Of a DNA stretch of 5,611 bases, positions 1 to 5,311 are shown piece by piece (positions within the stretch are counted from its first letter, which is position 1; each line of letters starts with the position of its first letter). Made by a program: the position numbers and the translations under genes. Below the pieces are notes generated by a model, which did not search any database, was not told the DNA's origin, and was given only the letters and a program-made list of their open reading frames with translations. Origin of the DNA: an uncultured Clostridia bacterium. GTDB lineage: Bacteria > Bacillota > Clostridia > Christensenellales > Aristaeellaceae. The DNA lies in contig CAKUAV010000182.1 in assembly GCA_934636425.1 (NCBI GenBank), forward strand, positions 1 through 5,611, read 5' to 3'.

Positions 1-24
1 AGCGATCATCTCCGCGCTTTTTTT
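1..24 (+). terminator. Right half of a rho-independent terminator, cut by the window edge
   Basis: CATCTCCGCGC (7-17) followed by seven T (18-24) is nearly identical to the 3' arm and T-run of the complete terminator at 116-156. Its 5' arm should lie just left of base 1. That this is a terminator rests on the paralogous copy, not on a hairpin visible here. Confidence 0.45.
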
Positions 25-89
25 GCGGCTTATTTTTCCTCGGACGGCGCGGCGGCTGTCGGGAATGGCATTCCGTGGATTTCAAACGC
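1..89. repeat. Direct repeat copy A (window-edge copy)
   Basis: This is the first of two copies of a ~90-bp element; the second is at 133-222. By hand alignment the copies differ at about six positions plus one single-base gap, roughly 92% identity. The copy opens with AGCGATCATCTCCGCGC and a run of seven T (18-24), continues through a GC-rich middle, and contains the interrupted palindrome GGAATG-G-CATTCC (62-74). Similarity fades after about base 89. Because it starts at base 1, the repeat may extend left of the window. No transposase or ORF is associated. It looks like a local duplication of a gene-end region or an intergenic repeat family; which one cannot be told from a single locus. Confidence 0.8.
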
Positions 90-115
90 ACATCGTCTAT
101 ACGGATTAGCGAGCG

Positions 116-156
116 GGCGCGGAGGTGAAAAAAGCGATCATCTCCGCGCCTTTTTT
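116..156 (+). terminator. Rho-independent terminator between the repeat copies
   Basis: The left arm 116-128 (GGCGCGGAGGTGA) pairs with 138-150 (TCATCTCCGCGCC). This gives 13 base pairs including one G-T wobble and a 9-nt loop, directly followed by six T (151-156). There is no A-run before the stem, so it acts on the + strand only. It implies a + strand transcript arriving from left of the window. Its right half belongs to repeat copy B, so the terminator was duplicated together with the repeat. Confidence 0.8.
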
Positions 157-222
157 GCGGCTTATTTTCCCTCGGGCAGGCGCGGCGGCTATCGGGAATG
201 GCATTCCGTGGATTTCAAATGC
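133..222. repeat. Direct repeat copy B
   Basis: This is the second copy of the ~90-bp element seen at 1-89, about 92% identical by hand count and offset by 132 bp. It carries the same T-run after CTCCGCGC, the same GGCGCGGCGGCT-type core and the same interrupted palindrome GGAATG-G-CATTCC (195-207). Beyond 222 only short shared words remain, such as ATACGG. The copies may therefore be a tandem duplication of a ~132-bp unit whose distal part has diverged. Confidence 0.8.
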
Positions 223-400
223 CTTGCGGATACGGGTCAAAGCCGGCTGCCTGCAAAATCTCTTTTCACGATCACGGTATTTCGGGTTCAGAGCGCTTTT
301 CCGAAGCGGCCTGCGCGGCATGGCAGCGGTTCAACGGGCTTGCTTTTGCGCTTTTTGCGGGCGGATTTCCTCTTTTGCGGTCACGGTGCTGCGCGGCGGC

Positions 401-411
401 ACATAGTATGT
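401..411 (+). promoter_or_regulatory. Possible sporulation-sigma -10 element or small palindrome
   Basis: ACATA-G-TATGT is a perfect interrupted palindrome 29 bp before the LysM start. CATAGTATG resembles the CATAnnnTA and CATAC-type -10 boxes of mother-cell sigma factors (SigK/SigE), with one or two mismatches. An AC dinucleotide lies 17 bp upstream (383-384), as in loose SigK -35 boxes. The match is short and could be chance. It is weakly supported by LysM proteins of this kind often being spore-associated. Confidence 0.2.
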
Positions 412-424
412 CTGCGTAGGCGAA

Positions 425-431
425 AAGGAGG
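425..431 (+). promoter_or_regulatory. Strong ribosome binding site of the LysM gene
   Basis: A perfect AAGGAGG lies 8 nt before the ATG at 440 and fixes that start. An ATG at 433 is in another frame and too close to the site. Confidence 0.9.
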
Positions 432-439
432 AATGAGGC

Positions 440-988
440 ATGGAAGGAAGCAATCAGGTGGTCTGCACGGCGGGACGTGTGTATGCGGTGAAGGCGGGCG
501 ATACGTTCAATTCGATTGCCCGCGCGCAGGGCGTGACGGCGGGGGAGCTGGCCGAGCTGAATCCGTATGTGGATGTGGCGCGCCTCAGCGTGGGGCAGCT
601 TTTGTGCGTGCCGGGAGAGCCGCAGGCGCGCGAATGTCCGGCGGGCTATACCGCGGGCACGGTGCAGGCGGGCGAAACCTATGCCGATCTGCTTCGGCGC
701 TACAACATCTCCTATCAGGCGTTCCGGCTGAGCAATCCGGAGCTGTCGCCCACGTCGCTCACGGCGGGACAGCGCTACTGCGTGCCGCCCGAGGGCACGC
801 GGCGCATCTGTCCGGGCGGCGCGAGCAGCTACATAATCGGCGCGGACGAGACGCTGGACAGCATCGCGGCCAAGCTGAACGTCACGCCCGGAAGGCTTCT
901 GCGGCTCAACCCCAGCCTTGCGCCCAGCGATTTTGAAGAGGGACGGCAGATCTGCGTGCTGGAGCGCGTATCCGAAGAAAATACTTAA
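440..988 (+). CDS. Three-repeat LysM domain protein with paired cysteines
   Basis: This 182-residue protein is built almost entirely of three LysM repeats at about residues 14-58, 70-116 and 130-174. Each shows the hallmark pattern: an AGDT/AGET/ADET turn, a hydrophobic helix (FNSIARAQGV, YADLLRRYNI, LDSIAAKLNV), an asparagine-proline (NPYVD, NPELS, NPSLA) and a closing GQ/GR-x-hydrophobic-C. LysM binds N-acetylglucosamine-containing glycans such as peptidoglycan. Cysteines come as one pair per repeat (9/56, 66/114, 124/172; spacing 47-48), with CPxG before and CVP after, a pattern seen in clostridial LysM proteins. No signal peptide, transmembrane helix or catalytic domain is visible. It could therefore act on spore or forespore envelope layers, or leave the cell by a non-classical route. 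The gene stands alone, with its own terminator downstream. The ATG at 440 is chosen from the AAGGAGG. Family assignment is firm; role is unknown. Confidence 0.93.
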   Translation: MEGSNQVVCTAGRVYAVKAGDTFNSIARAQGVTAGELAELNPYVDVARLSVGQLLCVPGEPQARECPAGYTAGTVQAGETYADLLRRYNISYQAFRLSNPELSPTSLTAGQRYCVPPEGTRRICPGGASSYIIGADETLDSIAAKLNVTPGRLLRLNPSLAPSDFEEGRQICVLERVSEENT

Positions 989-1007
989 GGCAAAGTTTTG
1001 ATTTTCA

Positions 1008-1038
1008 GCGTCCTGCCGATTGCGGCGGGGCGCATTTT
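1008..1038 (+). terminator. Rho-independent terminator of the LysM gene
   Basis: GCGTCCTGCCG (1008-1018) pairs with CGGCGGGGCGC (1023-1033). This makes an uninterrupted 11-bp stem with two T-G wobbles, closed by the tetraloop ATTG and followed by A and four T (1034-1038). The T-run is short, so termination may be partial. It starts 20 nt after the LysM stop. Its 3' arm overlaps the -35 box of the next promoter. Confidence 0.7.
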
Positions 1039-1048
1039 CTGATACAAT
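1020..1048 (+). promoter_or_regulatory. Sigma-A-type promoter of the exoA operon, extended -10
   Basis: TTGCGG (1020-1025, 3 of 6 to consensus) is 17 bp from TACAAT (1043-1048, 5 of 6). TG at 1040-1041 makes an extended -10 (TGATACAAT). Transcription would begin near 1055. The weak -35 is offset by the TGn element. The -35 box lies in the loop and 3' arm of the LysM terminator, so the two signals share DNA. Confidence 0.7.
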
Positions 1049-1054
1049 AATGTG

Positions 1055-1323
1055 TGTACGTATTGAGAATTTCCCGCTTGCGATGCGGCGGGAGTACGGC
1101 CGTCTTTTGTAGGGCGGCGTTTGCAATTCAGCGCCGCCGCGCCTGCGGGAATCTGCCTGAGAACAGCGCCGGATTCCCAAGGGGCTTCGGGCTTTCTTCG
1201 GGCAATGCGGCGCTCGAATCCGGAGCATTTGCCAAAAAAGGCCTCTGCGCCAGATTCGGCGAACGGCGCGAAAATCCTGCGGGAGTTGACGCAGGCGATC
1301 GACCCACAGTGTGGAGGAAATGG
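1055..1323 (+). other. Long structured 5' leader of the exoA operon
   Basis: About 270 nt separate the predicted transcription start from the exoA ATG. The exoA frame is open through this stretch from a GTG at 1054, but the encoded residues match nothing I recognise and the family begins at the 1324 ATG, so it is treated as untranslated. Local hairpins are visible: 1072-1077 with 1088-1093, and GGCGGCG 1113-1119 with CGCCGCC 1132-1138. Competing pairings are also visible: GGGAATC 1147-1153 with GATTCCC 1172-1178, against CCGGATTC 1169-1176 with GAATCCGG 1216-1223. No T-run follows any hairpin. It matches no riboswitch, T-box, 6S or SRP RNA I know. Confidence 0.45.
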
Positions 1324-2076
1324 ATGAAACTCATATCATGGAATGTCAACGGCCTGCGCGCGTGCGTGGGCAAGGGCTTTTTCGAGAGCATGGCGGCATT
1401 GGATGCCGACATGATCGCGCTTCAGGAAACGAAGATTCAGCCGGGGCAGTTTGAAGGCGGCCTCGAGGGCTATCACGCCTACTATAACTACGCCGACAAG
1501 AAGGGCTATTCGGGCACGGCGCTGCTGACCCGCGTTGAGCCGATCAGCGTTGCGAACGGCGTCGGGATCGACGAGCACGATCACGAGGGGCGCGTCATCA
1601 CCGCCGAATACGACGATTTCTATCTGGTGGTGTGCTATACGCCCAATGCGCAGCGCGAGCTGGCGCGGCTGGACTACCGCATGAGATGGGAAGATGATTT
1701 TCGCGAATATCTCATGGCGCTCGATCGCGTCAAGCCGGTCATTCTCACGGGCGATCTGAACGTCGCGCATGAGGAAATCGACCTCAAAAATCCGAAAACC
1801 AATCATATGAACGCCGGCTTCAGCGATCAGGAGCGCGCGGCGTTTTCACGTCTGCTTTCAAGCGGCTTCATCGATACGTTCCGCTATTTCCATCCGAACG
1901 AGGCGGGCGCGTACAGCTGGTGGAGCTACATCCGCAACGCCCGCGCCACAAATGCCGGCTGGCGCATAGACTATTTCGTCGTGTCCGAGCGGCTGAAGGG
2001 ACGGCTCAAATCCGCGTCGATACACAATGAGATTTACGGGTCGGATCACTGCCCAGTGGAGTTGGTGATAGAATGA
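1324..2076 (+). CDS. exoA: Exodeoxyribonuclease III / AP endonuclease (ExoA/XthA type)
   Basis: This 250-residue enzyme has the usual length for bacterial exonuclease III. It cuts DNA 5' of abasic sites in base excision repair and removes nucleotides 3' to 5', needing a divalent metal. The endonuclease/exonuclease/phosphatase fold is complete: N7 in SWNVNGLRA, E35 in LQETK, Y105 in YTPN, D144 and N146 in GDLNVAH, D216 in WRIDYF, and D241-H242 in SDHCPV. These correspond to the metal-binding and catalytic residues of the APE1/ExoIII family. The KNPKTNHMNAGFSDQER stretch is typical of the family. The start is the ATG 6 nt after GGAGG (1313-1317). A 90-codon upstream extension to a GTG at 1054 is open but has no homology and makes the protein too long. 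It is the first gene of the operon, and its stop overlaps the next start as ATGA. An AlkD-like glycosylase two genes on would supply its abasic substrate. Confidence 0.96.
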   Translation: MKLISWNVNGLRACVGKGFFESMAALDADMIALQETKIQPGQFEGGLEGYHAYYNYADKKGYSGTALLTRVEPISVANGVGIDEHDHEGRVITAEYDDFYLVVCYTPNAQRELARLDYRMRWEDDFREYLMALDRVKPVILTGDLNVAHEEIDLKNPKTNHMNAGFSDQERAAFSRLLSSGFIDTFRYFHPNEAGAYSWWSYIRNARATNAGWRIDYFVVSERLKGRLKSASIHNEIYGSDHCPVELVIE

Positions 2077-2648
2077 ACGTTTATGATTTTGACAAGACGA
2101 TATTCCACAAGGACACAACGTTTCAGTTTTATCTCTGGTCGATCAGGCGCTGGCCGAAAATGCTGCGCTTTCTGCCCGGAACGCTGATTTCGGTGCTTTC
2201 AATGAAGCTGGGACTGTGCGACAAAAACGCATTCAAGCAGTCGCTCTTCCGCTTCCTGCGCGACGTCCCCGAGCCGAAAAAGCAGATCGAGCGCTTCTGG
2301 GATGAGCATATGAATCTGATCCATCGCTGGTATCTGGACGCGCACAGGCCGGACGACGTGGTCATCACCGCCTCGCCGGTCGATTTCGTGCGTCCCGCGT
2401 GCCGGCGGCTGGGCATTGAATATGTGCTGGGCTCGCCGGTCGATATCGAAAAGGGCGTGTGCACGGGCAAAAACTGCGACGGCGCGGAGAAGGTGCGCGC
2501 GTTCGACGCGGCGTTTCCCGGCGCGCGCGTGGAGCGCTTCTATTCCGATTCGCTGCACGATACGCCCATGGCGATGCGCGCGGAGACGGCGTATATGGTT
2601 AAGGGCGAGCGGCTTGAGCCGTGGCCGGACAAGGGCGCGAGGGCATGA
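2073..2648 (+). CDS. HAD-IB family phosphatase, substrate unknown
   Basis: This 191-residue HAD superfamily hydrolase is SerB-like (subfamily IB). All four catalytic motifs are present: DFDKT with nucleophile D5 and acid/base D7; T99-A100-S101 in VVITASP; K140 in GAEKVRAF; and D159 and D163 in YSDSLHDTPMA. Between motifs I and II is a short helical cap (about residues 15-90) with a hydrophobic stretch near 31-48 (FLPGTLISVLSM). This recalls IB members that act on membrane lipids, such as the PgpC type, so a lipid phosphate is possible but unproven. It has no signal peptide. The ATG shares ATGA with the exoA stop; GGAG (2058-2061) and GGTGA (2064-2068) inside exoA may serve as ribosome binding sites. 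It overlaps the glycosylase gene by 4 nt in the same way. Phosphatase activity is well supported; the substrate cannot be read from sequence. Confidence 0.92.
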   Translation: MNVYDFDKTIFHKDTTFQFYLWSIRRWPKMLRFLPGTLISVLSMKLGLCDKNAFKQSLFRFLRDVPEPKKQIERFWDEHMNLIHRWYLDAHRPDDVVITASPVDFVRPACRRLGIEYVLGSPVDIEKGVCTGKNCDGAEKVRAFDAAFPGARVERFYSDSLHDTPMAMRAETAYMVKGERLEPWPDKGARA

Positions 2649-3358
2649 GCGAGATCGGCGATTTCCTGAGCGCGTCGGCGGAGGCGGCGTACGCGGCCTT
2701 TCAGAGCAGGCTGCTGCCGGGCGTTTCGAACATCGTCGGCGTGAGAATGCCGCTCATCCGGCGCTATGTGAAGCAGGCGCTGAAGGACGGGCGCTGGAGG
2801 GATTGGCCGGAAATGGATGCGGGCGCGCCGTACGAGGAAATCATGATCCGCGGCCTCGTGCTGGCGCAGGCCGATCTGCCCTTTGACGAGCATACGCGCG
2901 TCATGGAGGCGTTCCTTCAGCGCATCGACAACTGGGGCGTGTGCGACAGCGTGTGCGCGTCCTGCCGCTTCCTGCGCGATGACCGCGCGCGCGGCTGGCA
3001 GTGGCTCAAGCGGCTTCTGGAGAGAAACGAGGAATTCACCGTCCGCTTCGCGCTGGTCTGCCTGTGCGATCATTTTGCCCGGGAGCGCGGCTGGACGCAG
3101 CGCGTTCTCGAGGCGGCGCGTGCGGCAAACTGCGGAGAATACAACTATGCCCGCATGGCGCTTGCGTGGCTGCTGGCCGAGACGGCGTCGACCGACGCGG
3201 GCGCTGTGATGACGTTTCTGCGCGGTGATGTCGATCCATTTGTTCGCGCCCGCGCTGTGCGCAAGATTAAGGAATCCTGCAAGATCAGCGCTTCGGACAA
3301 GAGCGCGTTTGACGATATGCTGCGCGATATGAGCGACAAAGGAGAGGATACCCATTAA
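2645..3358 (+). CDS. AlkD-like DNA alkylation repair protein (HEAT-repeat glycosylase)
   Basis: This 237-residue, almost wholly alpha-helical protein belongs to the AlkC/AlkD DNA alkylation repair family. That family removes 3- and 7-alkylpurines from DNA without base flipping. Family landmarks appear in order: GVRMPLIRRYVK near 32-43, YEEIMIRGLVLA near 63-74, IDNWGVCDSVC at 94-104, FTVRFALV at 131-138 and YNYARMALAWLLAE at 166-179. W97, D101, R134 and W175 sit at nearly the spacing of B. cereus AlkD W109, D113, R148 and W187 (recalled numbering), so the catalytic aspartate and aromatic cleft look intact. The start is the ATG overlapping the HAD stop as ATGA, 9 nt after AAGGG (2631-2635). A GTG 8 codons upstream is less likely. 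The abasic sites it would make are substrates for the ExoA-type enzyme in the same operon. Substrate range is inferred from the family. Confidence 0.9.
   Translation: MSEIGDFLSASAEAAYAAFQSRLLPGVSNIVGVRMPLIRRYVKQALKDGRWRDWPEMDAGAPYEEIMIRGLVLAQADLPFDEHTRVMEAFLQRIDNWGVCDSVCASCRFLRDDRARGWQWLKRLLERNEEFTVRFALVCLCDHFARERGWTQRVLEAARAANCGEYNYARMALAWLLAETASTDAGAVMTFLRGDVDPFVRARAVRKIKESCKISASDKSAFDDMLRDMSDKGEDTH
3338..3356 (+). promoter_or_regulatory. Ribosome binding site and ATT start of the histidine-phosphatase gene
   Basis: AAAGGAGAGG (3338-3347) is a strong Shine-Dalgarno sequence inside the 3' end of the glycosylase gene. The GGAG core is 9 nt, and the trailing AGG 6 nt, before ATT at 3354-3356. 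In that frame the previous stop is TGA at 3330-3332. Only GCG ACA AAG GAG AGG ATA CCC come between, so no ATG, GTG or TTG is available upstream. ATT places the initiator directly before KLLIIRHGD, where family members have methionine. ATA at 3348 lies too close to the site. Confidence 0.7.
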
Positions 3359-4100
3359 ACTGCTGATCATCAGGCATGGCGATCCCGATTATTCCATCGA
3401 TTCGCTGACCGAAAAGGGCTGGCGCGAGGCGGAGCTGCTGGGCGAGCGGCTTTCAAAGCTGGATGTTCGAGATTTTTACTCTTCGCCGCTGGGACGCGCG
3501 CGCGATACGGCCGCGCCGACGCTCAGGCGGCTCAATCGTGAAAACGATCTGCAGATACTGCCCTGGCTGCACGAATTTCGCGGCCATGTGGCCGATCCGT
3601 TCAGCGAGAAAAAGCGCATTCCGTGGAATCTCGCGCCGCAGTACTGGACGCGTCAGGAAGCGCTGTACGACAAGGACGAATGGCTCGATCATCCGCTGAT
3701 GGCGACGGGCGACGTGCGCGAAATCTATGAGGAGACCTGCCGCGGCGTGGACGATCTGCTGGAAAAATACGGCTATCGCCGCGACGGCCATATTTTCCGC
3801 TGCGAGGAGAATACCGAGGACACGATCGTGCTGTTCTGCCATTTCGCGCTGGGCATGGCGATCATAGCGCATCTGACCGGCGCGGCGCTGCCCGTGATGT
3901 GGCAGAGCTTCTTCCTGCCCACCAGCTCCGTGACCACATTCGTGACCGAGGAGCGCGTGAAGGGCGAGGTGTTCCTCAAGTGCATGCAGATGGGGGACAC
4001 GTCGCATCTCTATGCGGGCGGCGAGCCGGTGTCGCGTTCAGGGCTGTTCCTCGAGCGGCTCGATCCCGAGAAAGCCGGTGACGTCAATGCCGCACGATAA
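3354..4100 (+). CDS. Histidine phosphatase family protein with apparent ATT start
   Basis: This 248-residue protein of the histidine phosphatase (phosphoglycerate-mutase-like) superfamily forms a phosphohistidine intermediate. The N-terminus reads (M)KLLIIRHGDPDY: R7, H8 (nucleophile), G9. R48 in SSPLGRARDTA, E74 in LPWLHEFRG and H163 in VLFCHFALGM complete the catalytic pocket. The family-like C-terminal part includes SSVTTFVTEE and GDTSHLYAGGEPVSRSG. It resembles uncharacterised phosphatases common in Clostridia rather than glycolytic mutases; the substrate is unknown. The first conventional start in frame is a GTG at 3588, which would delete the RHG motif, the arginine and the glutamate, so it is rejected. 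ATT overlaps the glycosylase stop (ATTAA, 5 nt), favouring reinitiation by ribosomes finishing that gene. An ATG-to-ATT sequencing error or a decayed start is the alternative. The family is certain; the exact start is less so. Confidence 0.85.
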   Translation: MKLLIIRHGDPDYSIDSLTEKGWREAELLGERLSKLDVRDFYSSPLGRARDTAAPTLRRLNRENDLQILPWLHEFRGHVADPFSEKKRIPWNLAPQYWTRQEALYDKDEWLDHPLMATGDVREIYEETCRGVDDLLEKYGYRRDGHIFRCEENTEDTIVLFCHFALGMAIIAHLTGAALPVMWQSFFLPTSSVTTFVTEERVKGEVFLKCMQMGDTSHLYAGGEPVSRSGLFLERLDPEKAGDVNAAR

Positions 4101-5265
4101 GGCGCTCAGGCGCAGCTTTACGCTGCTCGAGATGTTCTACTGGATGACCTGCGGCTCGTTCAACACATACATGGTGTCCTATCTGACGAGCGAGCGGGGC
4201 GTGAGCGCGTCGGGCGCGGGGCTGATGCTCGCTCTGGTCATGGCCAGCGCCTGCGCGGGGCAGTTTGTCATAGGCTCTGTGTGCGACCGCAGGCAGAACA
4301 ACCGCCGCGTGTTCATCATCGGCATGGCGCTGACGATCCTTCTGCAGCTGGGCATATACCTTTCGCCGTCGCTCTGGCTGCTGGGCGCGTTTTACGTCGC
4401 GCTGGGCTTTGTGCAGCAGGCGCTCTCTCCGGTGCTGGACACCTGGCTGATCCGCAGCTTTCCGAACGATCGCGACGCGTATTCGCCCATCCGCGCGCTG
4501 GGCAGCCTGTCCTATGCCGGCGTGATGATCGTCATGGGCTTTTCAATCGAAAGAATCGGGCATATCGTCATGCCGATTTATTCGTCACTGCTGGCCTGCG
4601 TGGCCATTTTCGTCGCGACGCGCACGCCCGAAATACCGGCGCTCGAGAGAGCGGCGCAGAGCGTGAAAAAGGCGTCGCTTCGGACGCTGCCGCCGGTGGT
4701 GTGGCTGTTCATCGTCAGCATGGGCGTCATGGGTCTGGCGAATTCGCCATTGATCAACTTGAACCTGCTGGTCATAGAGAATGTCGGCGGCACGGTGTCG
4801 GCCATGGGCGTGGCCACGGCGTTCAACACGGTGGCCGAATTCCTCGTGATGCGCTTTCCGAGGCTGTACCGCAATCTGAGCGCTCGGCGCAGGATGCTGC
4901 TGGCCGGCGGCCTCTATATCGCCTCGACGGTCATGATGGGGCTTGCGGGCAGCGTGTGGGTGCTCTACATCGTCTATTTCCTCAATGGCATGGGCTACGG
5001 GCTGATTCTGCCCGCGCGCCGTCAGTTTGTCAATGAAATCGCGCCCGAAAACGCGCTCAACCGCGTCCACGGACTGGGCGATATGGCCTATGCGAACTTC
5101 GGCGCACTGATGGGCAGTCAGCTGGGCGGCCTTCTGATCGATTCGCGCGGGGTGCGCTTCATGATCGGCGTATCGGTGTGCATTCAGTGCGTCGGCATGG
5201 CGATTATGGGAACATTCAAGCGGGCGATTGCAGAGAACGATCGGAATAGGACGAATGTAATGTAA
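4087..5265 (+). CDS. MFS transporter, LacY/NupG-like (MFS_1_like) group
   Basis: This 392-residue integral membrane protein has about 12 predicted helices in two groups of six, split by a charged cytoplasmic loop near 178-203. GSVCDRRQNNRR (63-74) is the loop 2-3 signature of the major facilitator superfamily. NDRDAYSPIRALGSLSYA (127-144) matches the Y-x-x-x-R-x-x-G-S loop 4-5 motif of the LacY/NupG-related group, whose members move sugars or nucleosides with protons. Substrate and direction cannot be read here. The ATG at 4087 overlaps the phosphatase gene by 14 nt. An in-frame GTG at 4078 with GAGAAAG before it is an alternative start adding three residues. A longer frame from 4012 would add 25 non-homologous residues and is unlikely. 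It is the last gene of the operon; no terminator follows before the next promoter, which starts 18 nt after its stop. Confidence 0.9.
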   Translation: MPHDKALRRSFTLLEMFYWMTCGSFNTYMVSYLTSERGVSASGAGLMLALVMASACAGQFVIGSVCDRRQNNRRVFIIGMALTILLQLGIYLSPSLWLLGAFYVALGFVQQALSPVLDTWLIRSFPNDRDAYSPIRALGSLSYAGVMIVMGFSIERIGHIVMPIYSSLLACVAIFVATRTPEIPALERAAQSVKKASLRTLPPVVWLFIVSMGVMGLANSPLINLNLLVIENVGGTVSAMGVATAFNTVAEFLVMRFPRLYRNLSARRRMLLAGGLYIASTVMMGLAGSVWVLYIVYFLNGMGYGLILPARRQFVNEIAPENALNRVHGLGDMAYANFGALMGSQLGGLLIDSRGVRFMIGVSVCIQCVGMAIMGTFKRAIAENDRNRTNVM

Positions 5266-5282
5266 AATCATGTGAAAATGGC

Positions 5283-5311
5283 TTGACGAATACGCCACAT
5301 TTCCGTACAAT
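5283..5311 (+). promoter_or_regulatory. Near-consensus sigma-A promoter of the purine permease gene
   Basis: TTGACG (5283-5288, 5 of 6) and TACAAT (5306-5311, 5 of 6) are separated by exactly 17 bp. Transcription would start near 5318, leaving a leader of about 50 nt. That is too short for a purine riboswitch aptamer of about 70 nt. Confidence 0.85.

Larger units (their letters stand above)
223..439 (+). other. Intergenic region upstream of the LysM gene
   Basis: No credible gene is visible here. The overlapping open frames on both strands are compositional and match no family I recognise. A small hairpin (CGCTT 294-298 with AAGCG 304-308) has no T-run. No clear sigma-A promoter is present; the best promoter-like word is CATAGTATG at 402-410. 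The last 15 nt hold the ribosome binding site of the LysM gene. The promoter of that gene must lie here or inside repeat copy B. Confidence 0.5.

Noticed and set aside
208..936. Long + strand frame overlapping the LysM gene in another phase
   Set aside because: It is rich in Arg/Gly/Ala/His typical of off-frame reading in GC-rich DNA, has no ribosome binding site, and the overlapping LysM frame has clear homology.
272..1228. 318-residue minus-strand frame opposite the LysM gene and leader
   Set aside because: It has off-frame composition and no recognisable domain, and it runs through two + strand regulatory signals. It is a shadow of the LysM coding strand.
1234..1239. A-run between GCC and GGC (1231-1242) as a minus-strand terminator
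   Set aside because: The stem is only 3 bp with the A residues in the loop, so it is not a terminator on either strand.
1054..1323. N-terminal extension of the exonuclease III gene to a GTG at 1054 (340 residues in total)
   Set aside because: The 90 extra residues match no domain, GTG 1054 sits almost at the predicted transcription start with no ribosome binding site, and the family starts at MKLISWNVNG with GGAGG 6 nt upstream.
2621..2644. GTG start at 2621 for the AlkD-like gene
   Set aside because: It would add MAGQGREG with no homology, while the ATG at 2645 forms the same ATGA overlap as the preceding junction and has AAGGG at 9 nt.
2540..3370. Minus-strand frame opposite the AlkD-like gene
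   Set aside because: It is antisense shadow composition with no domain, while the + strand carries a family-matched gene with ordered motifs.
3588..4100. Histidine phosphatase starting at GTG 3588 (170 residues)
   Set aside because: This would lack the catalytic RHG, the second arginine and the glutamate, all encoded intact and in frame immediately upstream.
4585..5310. Minus-strand 241-residue frame opposite the MFS gene
   Set aside because: It is rich in His/Arg/Gln as expected for the antisense of a membrane protein in GC-rich DNA, and no family is recognised.
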